Assembly: GCA_050249455.1 (NCBI GenBank)
Contig: JBFWQM010000001.1
Location: 24,812 to 88,811, forward strand
Direction: 5' to 3'
From: JBFWQM01 sp050249455
GTDB taxonomy: Bacteria > Pseudomonadota > Alphaproteobacteria > MPNO01 > VGEU01
DNA length: 64,000 bases
This document shows, one piece after another, positions 47,278-55,759 of the stretch. Every line of letters begins with the position of its first letter. Position 1 is the first letter of the stretch. The notes under the pieces were generated by a model. The model saw only the letters and a program-made list of their open reading frames with translations. It did not search any database and had not been told where the DNA came from. Made by a program: the position numbers and the translations under genes.

Positions 47278-48726
47278 ATGATCAGGACCGGCAAGGACTA
47301 TCTGGAGAGCATCCGCGACGGGCGCGAGATCTATGTCGGCGCCGAGCGGGTGAAGGACCAGACGGCGCACCCGGCGTTCGCTGACGGCGCGCGCACCTAT
47401 GCCGCGCTCTACGACATGAAGGCCGACCCGGCCAACCGCGATGTGATGACGGTGGAGGACGGCGGCGACCGCTACAGCACCTACTACCTGCAGCCCAGGA
47501 CGCCGGCCGACCTAGTGCGGCGCAACGCGGCGCACCGCAGGATCACCGAGTTCTGCTACGGCCTGATGGGCCGCACGCCCGACGCGGTCGCCGGCAACAT
47601 CACCGGACTCGCCATCAAGTCGGAGGTGTTCGACAGCGAGGACGGCGGCTACCGGAGGAACCTGCTCGCGATCTACGAGCACATGAGGAAGGACGACATC
47701 TTCGCGACCTACGCCGTGGTGCCGCCGCCCGGCGCCCGCAGCCGCGACTACTACCAGTCGGCCGGCGTCGCGATCCCGGCGGCGCGGGTGACGCGCGAGA
47801 CCGACAAGGGCGTCATCGTCAACGGCATGAAGATGCTGGCGACCGGCGCCGCCTACGCGCACGAGGTGCTGGTCGGCAACATCATGCCGCTGGCGCCTGA
47901 CCAGAAGAACGAGTCGATCACCTGCGTCATCCCGCTGGCGCTGCCCGGCCTCAAGCTGGTCTCGCGCGCGCCGTTCAACCGCGCCGGCATGCGCGACTTC
48001 GACGGGCCGCTGACCCGGCGCTACGACGAATCCGACTGCATGCTGGTGTTCACCGACGCGCTGGTGCCGTGGGAGAAGGTGATCGTCCACAACAACGCGC
48101 CCTTGTCGCGCAACATCTACGTCCAGACGCCGGCGCACGTCATCGCCAACCACCAGTCGACGGTGCGCTTCCACACCAAGCTGCGCTTCCTGGTCGGCAT
48201 CGCCAGCCTGGTGACGAAGTTCACCGGCGCGCGCGACATCCCTGCGGTGCGCGACACGCTTGCCCGCCTCGCCGCGATGGAGGCAGGCTACGGCGCCATG
48301 GTCGACGCCCAGGTGCTGGTGCCGGAGATGCTGGAACCCGGCGTCTGCGTCTACAACCGGCGCTATCTCTACGCCGCGCTGCACTGGGCGATGGAGAACC
48401 ACTCGGCGGTGCTCGACATCGTGCGCGAGCTGATGGGCGGCGGACAGTTCCAGTTCCCCGCCACCATCGCGATGACCGACGATCCCGAGCTCAAGGCGCT
48501 GTTCGAGACCTACTGGGCGGCCGGCCCGCACAGCGCGGTCGACCGGATGAAGCTGTTCAAGCTCGCCTGGGACCTCGTCGGGTCCGAGCACGCCAGCCGC
48601 GCCGCGTCCTACGAGAAGTTCTTCGTCGGCCCGGCGCACGCGCTGCGCAACTACAACTTCGTCAACGCCCCGTGGGACGAGCTGCACGGCATCGCGGAAG
48701 GGCTGATGGCGACGTATGAGCCGTGA
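47278..48726 (+). CDS. 4-hydroxyphenylacetate 3-hydroxylase (HpaB) family protein
   Basis: A 482-residue FADH2-dependent monooxygenase-type protein. The N-terminus MIRTGKDYLESIRDGREIYVGAERV is typical of HpaB/PvcC enzymes. GMKMLATGAAYAHEVLV, FDGPLTRRYDESDCMLVFTDALVPWEKV and the C-terminal VGSEHASRAASYEKFFVG blocks follow. Family members hydroxylate phenols with FADH2 supplied by a separate reductase (HpaC); none is adjacent. The related 4-hydroxybutyryl-CoA dehydratase fold is less likely, because its cluster cysteines are not apparent. Start ATG 47278. An MFS carrier follows beyond a long inverted repeat. Confidence 0.88.
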   Translation: MIRTGKDYLESIRDGREIYVGAERVKDQTAHPAFADGARTYAALYDMKADPANRDVMTVEDGGDRYSTYYLQPRTPADLVRRNAAHRRITEFCYGLMGRTPDAVAGNITGLAIKSEVFDSEDGGYRRNLLAIYEHMRKDDIFATYAVVPPPGARSRDYYQSAGVAIPAARVTRETDKGVIVNGMKMLATGAAYAHEVLVGNIMPLAPDQKNESITCVIPLALPGLKLVSRAPFNRAGMRDFDGPLTRRYDESDCMLVFTDALVPWEKVIVHNNAPLSRNIYVQTPAHVIANHQSTVRFHTKLRFLVGIASLVTKFTGARDIPAVRDTLARLAAMEAGYGAMVDAQVLVPEMLEPGVCVYNRRYLYAALHWAMENHSAVLDIVRELMGGGQFQFPATIAMTDDPELKALFETYWAAGPHSAVDRMKLFKLAWDLVGSEHASRAASYEKFFVGPAHALRNYNFVNAPWDELHGIAEGLMATYEP

Positions 48727-48747
48727 GGCATCTCCTTCGCGGCAGGC

Positions 48748-48832
48748 GCCCCCTCCCCCAACCCCCTCCCACGAGGGGAGGGGGCTAGAATCTTCCCCTC
48801 CCCTCGTGGGAGGGGGTCGGGGGGGAGGGGGC
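48748..48832. repeat. R1-family long C/G-rich inverted repeat
   Basis: Arms 48748-48784 and 48795-48832 are near-perfect inverse complements containing CCCCCTCCC-ACGAGGGGAGGGG, with a 10-nt spacer. The stem would be very stable and could stop transcription after the HpaB-type gene. The G/C tracts at 14086-14168 and 63917-64000 look like altered copies. Confidence 0.8.
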
Positions 48833-48900
48833 CTCTCCGCCCCTCGACTTTCGATAGTCATGATATGAATTCCGTTCCCCGCCGCTCCGAGGACTGACCG

Positions 48901-50154
48901 ATGTTGCGTGAGGTGTACCGGGCCAACCCGTATGGCTGGCTCGTGGTGGGTCTCAGTTTCTTCATCCTGGCGTTCATCTTCTCCGCCCGCTCGGCACTCG
49001 GGCTGTACATGCCGTACTGGGAGCAGGACCTCGGGTGGAGCCGCAGCTTCATCTCGACCGGCGCGGCGGTGGTGCTGATCGTGATGGCGGTGTCCTCGCC
49101 GTTCGGCGGCAACCTGCTCGACCGCTTCGGGCCGCGGCTGGTGTTCGCCGGCGGGCTGATGCTGATCGGGGTCAGCGTGCTGGCGACCGGGGCGATGCAC
49201 GCGCCGTGGCAGTTCATCATCGTGTTCTGCGTCATGGGCGGCATCGGCTACGGCGCCACCTCGCTGCCGCAGGTGGCGGCGACCACGGCGCAGCTGTTCG
49301 ACCGCTACCGCGGGCTCGCCACCGGCGTCGCCTCGGCGGGCGCGACCGGCGGCCAGCTCCTGGTGCTGCCGGTGCTGGCGCTGGTGATCGCCGCGCTCGG
49401 CTGGCGCACGTCGGTGGCGGCGTTCGGCGTTATCATGATCGCCGTCGCCGTGGTGGTGTGGTTCGTGTTCGGCCCGGCCAAGGCACGGGTCGCGGCGCCG
49501 GACGACGGCGGCCCCTCGGTCGACGCGGCGATGGGGACCAAGCTGCGCTTCCTGTTCCGCGACCGCACGTTCTGGCTGCTCGGCGTCGGCTTCTGGATCT
49601 GCGGCTTCACCACGACGGGCGTGGTGGAGATGCACCTGATCCCCTACGCCGCGACCTGCGGCTTCACCCCGACCGAGGGCGCGACGGCCTATGGCGTCAT
49701 GTCGGCGGTCAACATGGGCGGCATCATCCTGGCCGGCTTCCTGGCCGACCGCATGAGCCGGCCAATGCTGCTGGCCGGCGTGTACTTCGTGCGCGGCCTG
49801 ACGTTCATCCTGCTGATGTTCATCGCCGGCGACTCGATGCTCCTGTTCCTGTTCGCGGTGGTGTTCGGCGCGTCGAACTACGCCGCCATGCCGGTGGTGG
49901 CCAGCATGGTCGCCAGCCATATCGGCGTGCGCATCATGGGCCTGACCCTCGGCCTCCTGTTCGGGCTGCACTCGGTGGGCGGCGCGGCGGGTGCGTTCAT
50001 GGCCGGCAAGCTGTTCGACCTGCTCGCGACCTACGACTGGACGTGGATCGCCGCCCTGGTGCTGGCGATGCTGGCCGGCGTGCTGACGCTCTGCATCGAG
50101 GAGCGCCGCGCCCCGGCGCCGATGCAGCCGGTCCCGGTGCCGCAGCCGGCGTGA
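48901..50154 (+). CDS. MFS transporter (MCT/OFA-like)
   Basis: A 417-residue 12-helix major facilitator. The start NPYGWLVVGLSFFILAFIFSARSALGLYMPYWEQDLGWSRSF and GNLLDRFGPRLVF loop resemble monocarboxylate/oxalate-formate type carriers that import carboxylic acids. GVVEMHLIPYAATCGFTPTEG lies in the second half. Probably takes up the substrate of the upstream HpaB-type enzyme or a related acid; that is inference. Strongly predicted ATG at 48901. Convergent with the methyltransferase gene, 4 bp apart. Confidence 0.88.
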   Translation: MLREVYRANPYGWLVVGLSFFILAFIFSARSALGLYMPYWEQDLGWSRSFISTGAAVVLIVMAVSSPFGGNLLDRFGPRLVFAGGLMLIGVSVLATGAMHAPWQFIIVFCVMGGIGYGATSLPQVAATTAQLFDRYRGLATGVASAGATGGQLLVLPVLALVIAALGWRTSVAAFGVIMIAVAVVVWFVFGPAKARVAAPDDGGPSVDAAMGTKLRFLFRDRTFWLLGVGFWICGFTTTGVVEMHLIPYAATCGFTPTEGATAYGVMSAVNMGGIILAGFLADRMSRPMLLAGVYFVRGLTFILLMFIAGDSMLLFLFAVVFGASNYAAMPVVASMVASHIGVRIMGLTLGLLFGLHSVGGAAGAFMAGKLFDLLATYDWTWIAALVLAMLAGVLTLCIEERRAPAPMQPVPVPQPA

Positions 50155-50158
50155 GGCG

Positions 50159-51061
50159 TCACGGCTGCGGCTTGTCGCCGGCCGGCTTCTCCTCCGCCTC
50201 CAGCGCATCGGCCAGGCGGGCGGCGGCGCTGCCGGGTCTCAGCGCCCGCGGCTGCGCCGCGTGCGGCGCCCAGCCGGTCAGCGTCAGCACCTCGAACGTC
50301 GCCGGGATGCGCCCGTCCGCGCCGGCATAGAGCGCGTGGTAGCGCGCCGCCGCTGCCATCAGGGTCGCGCGCCGGGTCGGGTTGCGGCGGCGGGCGACGG
50401 TCGCGTTCGTCTCCGCCATGCCGCGCAGGTCGCGCATCAGCGCGAAGGCATCCGCGTAGGTCACCGTGATGGTGTCGGAATCGACCACCGGCAGCGCGAA
50501 CCCGGCGCGCTGCAGCAGCGCGCCGGCGTCGCGAACGTCGGCGACCGGGGAGGTGCGCGGGCTGGCGCCGCCTTCGACCTCGGTTTCACCTTCGATCAGC
50601 GCGCGGCGCAGCTCGACCAGGGTGTCGCCGCCCAGCATCGCGGCGACGAACAGCCCGTCCGGCTTCAGCGCGCGGCGGATCTGGATCAGCGCGCCGGGCA
50701 GGTCGTTGACCCAGTGCAGGTCCATCGCCGAGACCACCAGGTCGAACGCGCCGTCGGCGAAAGGCAGCGCCTCCGCGTCCGCCGCCACGCCGCCGCCGGC
50801 GCGGCGCACCATCGCCTCGGACAGGTCGCAGCCGACCAGCGTCTCGATCCCGCCGCGTCCGGCCAGCGCCCGCGCCAGCCCGCCGGTGCGGCAGCCGAGG
50901 TCGAGCGCCGCCGGGAACGCGCGCCGCACGTCGTCCAGCCGCTCTGCCACCCGCGCGGCGATCTCCTCGAACAGGAAGCCGTGCGCCGCGAACCCCGCCG
51001 CCGCGCGGTCGCGGTGCCGGCGCACCAGCTTGCGGTCGAAGATCGTGATGTCCGGCGCCAT
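50159..51061 (-). CDS. SAM-dependent methyltransferase, NDUFAF5/BioC-like
   Basis: A 300-residue class I methyltransferase fold protein. The SAM motif is ALDLGCRTGGLARAL; DGAFDLVVSAMDLHWVNDLPGALIQIRRALKPDGLFVAAMLGGDTLVELR is characteristic of the group related to mitochondrial NDUFAF5, an arginine hydroxylase that assists complex I assembly, and to BioC. Start IFDRKLVRRHRDRAA also fits the NDUFAF5 type. Whether it methylates or hydroxylates is not decided by sequence alone. ATG 51061 is the only good start; a repeat lies upstream. Confidence 0.87.
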   Translation of the reverse strand: MAPDITIFDRKLVRRHRDRAAAGFAAHGFLFEEIAARVAERLDDVRRAFPAALDLGCRTGGLARALAGRGGIETLVGCDLSEAMVRRAGGGVAADAEALPFADGAFDLVVSAMDLHWVNDLPGALIQIRRALKPDGLFVAAMLGGDTLVELRRALIEGETEVEGGASPRTSPVADVRDAGALLQRAGFALPVVDSDTITVTYADAFALMRDLRGMAETNATVARRRNPTRRATLMAAAARYHALYAGADGRIPATFEVLTLTGWAPHAAQPRALRPGSAAARLADALEAEEKPAGDKPQP

Positions 51062-51098
51062 GGACGCTATATGGCATGGCGGCATGGCGGTGGACAGG

Positions 51099-51263
51099 AC
51101 CCAACCCTCTCCGCCCTTCAGGGGATCGACGAGCAACGCTCGTCGATGGGTGCGAGCGCAGCGAGCGGGTGAGGTGGGTGCCGCCGCTGCGCGGTGTTCG
51201 ACGGCGTTCCCCCACCTCACCCTGTCCCTCTCCGCCCCGCGGGGCGCAGAGGGAACGTGCGCG
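51099..51263. repeat. R6 composite intergenic repeat
   Basis: About 165 bp between the methyltransferase and rhodanese genes. It holds ACCCAACCCTCTCCGCCC, a hairpin ATCGACGAGCAACGCTCGTC, and GGTGAGGTGGG opposed by CCCCCACCTCACC, then CCTCTCCGCCCCGCGGGGCG. The pattern is that of an alphaproteobacterial intergenic mosaic element, here read by eye from one copy only. Confidence 0.55.
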
Positions 51264-51324
51264 ATGGCCGGTGCCACGGCGGCGCGCTACACTTCGGCGG
51301 CGACAGGAACAGGGAGCATCGGCG

Positions 51325-52920
51325 ATGGCGGCGAAGACGGTCACGGCGGCGGAGTTGAAGCGGCGGCTGACGGGGACGGACGAGCTCGCCTTGCTCGACG
51401 TGCGCGAGGAAGGGACGTTCTCCGAGCGCCATTTGCTGCACGCGCGCACGCTGCCCTTGAGCCGGCTGGAGCTCGGGCTCGCCCACCTCGTGCCGCGGCG
51501 CGACACGCCGGTCGTGCTGTGCGACGACGGCGACGGGCTGGCGGAACGCGCGGCGGCGCGGATGAACGCGCTGGGCTGGACCGACGTCGCGGTCCTGCAG
51601 GGCGGCGTCGGCGGCTGGGCGGCGGCGGGCAACGAGGTGTTCAGCGGCGTCTACGTGCCGTCGAAGGCGTTCGGCGAGTTCGTCGAGCACGAGTCCGGCA
51701 CGCCGTCGGTCTCCGCCGAGGAGCTCAAGGCGATGATGGACCGCGGCGAGAAGATGATCGTCCTCGACAGCCGGCCCTACGACGAATTCCACCGCATGAA
51801 CATCCCGACCGGCATCGATTGCCCCGGCGCCGAGCTGGCGCTGCGCGTCCACGACCTCGCGCCGTCGCCCGACACCACGGTGGTGGTGAACTGCGCCGGC
51901 CGCACCCGCTCGATCATCGGCGCGCAGTCGCTGATCAACGCCGGCATCCCCAACAAGGTCGTCGCGCTGCGCAACGGCACGATGGGCTGGGAGCTCGCCG
52001 GCTTCCAGTGCGAGCGCGGCCAGACCCGGCGCGCCGGCGCCGTCACCGCCGGCGGCCTCGCCCGCGCCCAGGGCGTGGCGCAGCACGTCGCGCAGCGCTT
52101 CGGCGTCAAGACGATCTATCTCGACCAGCTCGGCCCGATGCTCGCGGACACCCGCCGCACCACCCTGGTCTTCGACGTGCGCAGCCCGGAGGAGTACGAG
52201 GCCGGCCACCTGTCCGGCTCGCGCCCCGCGCCGGGCGGCCAGCTCGTGCAGGCGACCGACCTCTATGTCGGCACGCTCAACGCCCGCATCGTCCTGGTCG
52301 ACGACAACGGCGTGCGCGCCACCATGACGGCGTCGTGGCTGCTGCAGATGGGCTGGCCGGACGTCTACGTCCTGGCCGGCGCGCTGCTCAACGACGCGCT
52401 GGAGAAGGGCCGCTACGTCCCGCCGGTGCTCGGCCTCGACGGCCTGGTGACCGAGGACATCGATCCTGCCGGGCTGAAGGCGCTGCTGGAGCGGGGCGAG
52501 GCCGCGGTGGTCGACCTCGCGCGCAGCCCGGCCTACCGCAAGGGCCACGTCCCCGGCGCGTGGTTCGCGGTGCCGTCGCGGCTCGCCGCCGGCATCGCCA
52601 AGGTGCCGCCGGCGCGCCACCTGGTGCTGACGTCGGAGGACGGGACGGTGGCGCGGCTCAACGCGCGCGCGGCCTCGGCCGCCCGCGGCGGCGGGGTGAA
52701 GGTGCTGGCGGGCGGCACCGCGGCGTGGATCGCCGCCGGCCTGCCGCTCGCGGAGGGGGAGGAGAACATGGCCGACGTCACCGACGACGTCTGGCTGCGC
52801 CCCTACGAGCGCAAGGGCGACCAGCGCGCGGCGGCGCTGGAATATCTGTCGTGGGAGGTCGACCTCGTCGCGCAGATCAAGCGCGACGGCACCACCCGCT
52901 TCCGCCATGTCCCCGGCTGA
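51325..52920 (+). CDS. Protein with four tandem rhodanese domains
   Basis: A 531-residue cytosolic protein made of four rhodanese-like domains (about 1-110, 125-240, 260-370 and 372-485) and a C-terminal tail. Rhodaneses carry persulfide on a loop Cys. Domain 1 has Cys66 (VVLCDDGDG) and domain 2 has Cys190 in a full CAGRTRS active loop. Domain 3 has Asp (LVDDNGVRA) and domain 4 has Ser437 (LTSEDGTVAR) in its place, so the last two are probably inactive and structural. Sulfur relay or sulfane transfer is likely; the partner is unknown. Overlaps comF by 14 bp. Confidence 0.9.
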   Translation: MAAKTVTAAELKRRLTGTDELALLDVREEGTFSERHLLHARTLPLSRLELGLAHLVPRRDTPVVLCDDGDGLAERAAARMNALGWTDVAVLQGGVGGWAAAGNEVFSGVYVPSKAFGEFVEHESGTPSVSAEELKAMMDRGEKMIVLDSRPYDEFHRMNIPTGIDCPGAELALRVHDLAPSPDTTVVVNCAGRTRSIIGAQSLINAGIPNKVVALRNGTMGWELAGFQCERGQTRRAGAVTAGGLARAQGVAQHVAQRFGVKTIYLDQLGPMLADTRRTTLVFDVRSPEEYEAGHLSGSRPAPGGQLVQATDLYVGTLNARIVLVDDNGVRATMTASWLLQMGWPDVYVLAGALLNDALEKGRYVPPVLGLDGLVTEDIDPAGLKALLERGEAAVVDLARSPAYRKGHVPGAWFAVPSRLAAGIAKVPPARHLVLTSEDGTVARLNARAASAARGGGVKVLAGGTAAWIAAGLPLAEGEENMADVTDDVWLRPYERKGDQRAAALEYLSWEVDLVAQIKRDGTTRFRHVPG

Positions 52921-53689
52921 GGCGGCCGCCGCCCTCGCGCCCGCGCTCCGCCGCGCGGCCGCCCGGCTCGGCCGCGCCGCGCTCGACACCGTGCTGCCGC
53001 CGCGCTGCCTCGCCTGCCGGGCCGAGGTCGCGGCGCCCGGCACCCTGTGCCACGCCTGCTGGCAGAAGCTCGCCTTCCTGGGGCCGCCGCACTGCGCGTC
53101 CTGCGGCCTGCCGTTCCCGTTCGACCCCGGCCCCGGCACGCGCTGCGCCGACTGCCTGCGCGACCCGCCGCCGTGGGGCCGGGCCCGCGCCGTGCTGCGC
53201 TACGACGACGCCAGCCGCGGCCTCGCCGTCTCGTTCAAGCACGCCGACCGCACCGACATGGCGCCGGCACTCGGCGCCTGGCTCGCCCGCGCCGGGGTCG
53301 AACTGCTGGCCGACGCCGACGTCCTGGTGCCGGTGCCGCTGCACCGCTTCCGGCTGATCGCCCGGCGCTACAACCAGGCGGCGCTGCTGGCGCTGGCCGC
53401 CGGCAAGGCGGCCGGGGTGGCGGTGGTCCCGGACGCACTGGTGCGCACCCGCAACACCCCGTCGCAGGGCCGGCTGAAGCCGGGCGAGCGGGCGAGGAAC
53501 GTGCGCGGCGCCTTCGCCGTCCGCCCTGGGCGCGTCGATGCGGTCGCCGGCCGCCGGGTGGTCCTGGTCGACGACGTGCTGACCACCGGCGCGACGGCGG
53601 AGGCCTGCACCCGCGCGCTCATGAAGGCCGGGGCGGCGGCGGTCGACGTGCTGACCCTGGCGCGGGTGATTCGGTCCGGCGTGGCCTGA
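52907..53689 (+). CDS. comF: ComF family phosphoribosyltransferase-like protein
   Basis: A 260-residue ComF-type protein, linked to DNA uptake in naturally competent species. An N-terminal zinc-ribbon part has CLAC, CHAC, CASC and CADC Cys pairs (about 34-85), followed by YDDASRGLAVSFKHADRTD and a PRTase domain with VLVPVPLHRFRLIARRYNQ and the PRPP-binding loop VVLVDDVLTTGATA. Start overlaps the rhodanese gene. Its stop overlaps the promoter of the next gene. Confidence 0.92.
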   Translation: MSPAEAAAALAPALRRAAARLGRAALDTVLPPRCLACRAEVAAPGTLCHACWQKLAFLGPPHCASCGLPFPFDPGPGTRCADCLRDPPPWGRARAVLRYDDASRGLAVSFKHADRTDMAPALGAWLARAGVELLADADVLVPVPLHRFRLIARRYNQAALLALAAGKAAGVAVVPDALVRTRNTPSQGRLKPGERARNVRGAFAVRPGRVDAVAGRRVVLVDDVLTTGATAEACTRALMKAGAAAVDVLTLARVIRSGVA

Positions 53690-53714
53690 CAAATTAACCA
53701 GCCCGTCGCATATT
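53686..53714 (+). promoter_or_regulatory. Predicted promoter of grxC operon
   Basis: CTGACA (53686-53691), 17 nt, CATATT (53709-53714), overlapping the comF stop. It faces grxC at 53763; the leader carries a small GCGCCC/GGGCGC hairpin. Confidence 0.45.
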
Positions 53715-53762
53715 AGAAATGTTCGCGCCCGCCGCGGGCGCATTGCGATACGGAAACATGCC

Positions 53763-54020
53763 GTGACCGAGGTCCTGATCTACTCCAGTTCCTGGTGTCC
53801 GTTCTGCCACCGGGCCAAGCGTCTCCTGACCAACAAGGGCGTGGCGTTCACCGAGATCGACGTCGACGGCAAACCCGACCTGCGCCGCGAGATGGTGGAC
53901 AAAGCCGGCGGCCGCTCCACCGTGCCGCAGATCTTCATCGGCGGCGCCCATGTCGGCGGCTGCGACGACCTCTACGCGCTCGACCGCGCCGGCAAGCTCG
54001 ACGCCATGCTGGCGGCATGA
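53763..54020 (+). CDS. grxC: Glutaredoxin 3
   Basis: An 85-residue dithiol glutaredoxin that reduces disulfides with glutathione. The active site CPFC (12-15), the TVPQIFIGG cis-Pro loop and GGCDDLYALD are canonical. Starts with GTG 53763. Its stop overlaps the ATG of the Nit2-type amidase (ATGA), a pairing that links two glutathione-related functions and is common in alphaproteobacteria. Confidence 0.96.
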   Translation: MTEVLIYSSSWCPFCHRAKRLLTNKGVAFTEIDVDGKPDLRREMVDKAGGRSTVPQIFIGGAHVGGCDDLYALDRAGKLDAMLAA

Positions 54021-54874
54021 CCGCCTTCCGCCTCGCCTGCGTCCAGGCGACCACCGGCAACGACATGGCCGCCAACCTGGCGGCCGCGTGCGCCGCGGGG
54101 CGGTCGGCGCGGGACGGCGGGGCGGACCTGATCGCCTATCCGGAGGTCGTGGCGATGATGGAGCCCGACCGCGCGCTGGCCGTGCAGAAGGCCGCGCCCG
54201 CCGCCGACCACCCGGCGCTGCGCGCCTTCCAGGCGCTGGCGGCGGAAACCGGGGCCTGGGTGCTCGCCGGGTCGATCACCGTGCGCCACGCCGACGGCAC
54301 CCTGGGCAATCGGTCGTATCTGCTGGACGCCGGCGGCGGCATCGTCGCGTCCTACGACAAGATCCATATGTTCGACGTCGATCTCGCCGGCGGCGAAAGC
54401 TACCGCGAGTCGGCGACCTACCGGCCGGGCAGCGAGGCGGTGGTCGCCGACACGCCGTGGGGCCGGCTCGGCATGACGGTGTGCTACGACCTGCGCTTTC
54501 CGCACCTCTACCGCGACCTGGCAAAGGCCGGCGCCGACTTTCTGTCGGTGCCGTCCGCCTTCACCGTCCCGACCGGGGAGGCGCACTGGCACGTCCTGCT
54601 GCGCGCGCGGGCGATCGAGACCGGCGCCTGGGTGTTCGCGCCGGCGCAGTGCGGCACCCACGCCGGCGGCCGGCGCACCTATGGCCATTCGCTGGTGGTC
54701 GACCCGTGGGGCCGGATCGTGGCCGACGGCGGCGACGCGCCCGGCATCACTTTCGCCGACATCGACCCGGCGGCGGTGGCCCCCGCCCGCCGCGCCGTGC
54801 CGTCGCTGACCCACGACCGCCCCTATGGCCTGACCGCGCCCGCCGCGACCGCGCGCCGCGCCGCCGGCGGCTGA
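54017..54874 (+). CDS. Nit1/Nit2-type amidase (deaminated glutathione amidase-like)
   Basis: A 285-residue carbon-nitrogen hydrolase. The catalytic triad is E43 (AYPEVV), K115 (YDKIHMFDVDL) and C156 (VCYDLRFPHLYR). The HMFDVDL and CYDLRFP sequences match the Nit1/YafV-like branch that repairs deaminated glutathione made by side reactions of transaminases. Coupling to grxC supports a glutathione role. Full length and intact. Confidence 0.92.
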   Translation: MTAFRLACVQATTGNDMAANLAAACAAGRSARDGGADLIAYPEVVAMMEPDRALAVQKAAPAADHPALRAFQALAAETGAWVLAGSITVRHADGTLGNRSYLLDAGGGIVASYDKIHMFDVDLAGGESYRESATYRPGSEAVVADTPWGRLGMTVCYDLRFPHLYRDLAKAGADFLSVPSAFTVPTGEAHWHVLLRARAIETGAWVFAPAQCGTHAGGRRTYGHSLVVDPWGRIVADGGDAPGITFADIDPAAVAPARRAVPSLTHDRPYGLTAPAATARRAAGG

Positions 54875-54879
54875 CCGGC

Positions 54880-55656
54880 ATGGAAGCGCCGCGGGTCGCC
54901 ATCGTGACCGGCGCCAGCCGCGGCATCGGCCGCGCCACTGCTGAAGGCCTGGCGCGCGCCGGCTTCGACCTCGCGCTCGCCGCGCGCGGCGCCGCTGATC
55001 TCGAAGCGGTGGCGGACGCGATCCGCACGGAAACCGGCCGCCGCGTCGTGGTCCACGCCGCCGACCTGCGCGACCCGGCGGCGCCCGCGGCGCTGGCCGA
55101 AGCCGCGGTGGCGACGTTCGGGCGGATCGACCTCGTGGTCAACAACGCCGGCGCGACCAAGCGCGGCCCGTTCCTGGAGCTGACCGACGCCGACTGGGAC
55201 GACGGCTTCGCGCTCAAGTTCTTCGGCGCGGTCCGGCTGGCCCGCGCCGCATGGCCGCATCTGCGCGCGACCAAGGGCCAGGTCATCAACATCGCCGGCA
55301 CGGCGGGCCACCTCGCCTACGGCGAGTTCACCATCGGCGGCGCGGTCAATGCCGGCATCGACAACCTGACCAAGGCGCTGGCCGACTTCGGCCTGCGCGA
55401 CGGCATCCGGGTCAACGGCATCAGCCCCGGCCAGATCCGCACCGGCCGGCTCGACGCCCGCATCCGCAAGTATGCCGACAAGCACGGATTGTCGTTCGAC
55501 GACGCGGCGGCCCAGATGAGCCAGCGGTCGCACGCCATCCGCTTCGGCGAGCCGGAGGAGGTGGCGGCCGTCGTCGTCTTCCTCGCCGCCGGCGGCGGCA
55601 CCTACCTCAACGGCGCCCTCATCGACGTCGACGGCGGGCTGACCCAGGGGCTGTAG
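54880..55656 (+). CDS. SDR family protein with non-canonical catalytic site
   Basis: A 258-residue short-chain dehydrogenase/reductase fold. The dinucleotide site TGASRGIG (about 10-17) and NNAG are kept, and the C-terminal LNGALIDVDGGL fits the family. The usual YxxxK dyad is missing: the region reads AYGEFTIGGAVNAGIDNLTKAL, with no Lys four residues after the Tyr, and the catalytic Ser position reads NIAGTAG. Homologues with GGxVNA occur as a distinct SDR group. It could bind a cofactor without classic catalysis, or use other residues. Starts 5 bp after the amidase stop. Confidence 0.85.
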   Translation: MEAPRVAIVTGASRGIGRATAEGLARAGFDLALAARGAADLEAVADAIRTETGRRVVVHAADLRDPAAPAALAEAAVATFGRIDLVVNNAGATKRGPFLELTDADWDDGFALKFFGAVRLARAAWPHLRATKGQVINIAGTAGHLAYGEFTIGGAVNAGIDNLTKALADFGLRDGIRVNGISPGQIRTGRLDARIRKYADKHGLSFDDAAAQMSQRSHAIRFGEPEEVAAVVVFLAAGGGTYLNGALIDVDGGLTQGL

Positions 55657-55674
55657 CCGGGACGTGCACGGAGC

Positions 55675-55759
55675 AAGGGCTTGGGGTCAGACACCAAACC
55701 CGACGATCGTGCCGAGATTGGGCAGTCGACCGGGGTTTGGTGTCTGACCCCAAGCCCTT
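55675..55759. repeat. R2-family palindromic repeat, copy 2
   Basis: Arms 55675-55702 and 55731-55759 share the TCAGACACCAAACCCG core with copy 1 at 15838-15924. The second arm overlaps the last codon of the convergent methyltransferase gene, so the repeat supplies that gene's stop codon. It lies between two convergent genes. Confidence 0.8.

Noticed and set aside
47512..50208. 898-codon antisense frame across the HpaB-type and MFS genes
   Set aside because: It spans a palindromic repeat and two well-supported genes on the other strand; composition is that of a shadow frame.
51099..51263. Possible riboswitch upstream of the rhodanese gene
   Set aside because: The hairpins look like an intergenic repeat; I could not match a known riboswitch core.
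50466..53357. 963-codon out-of-frame reading frame across the methyltransferase, rhodanese and comF genes
   Set aside because: It begins antisense to one gene and then runs out of frame through two others, with no motif of its own.
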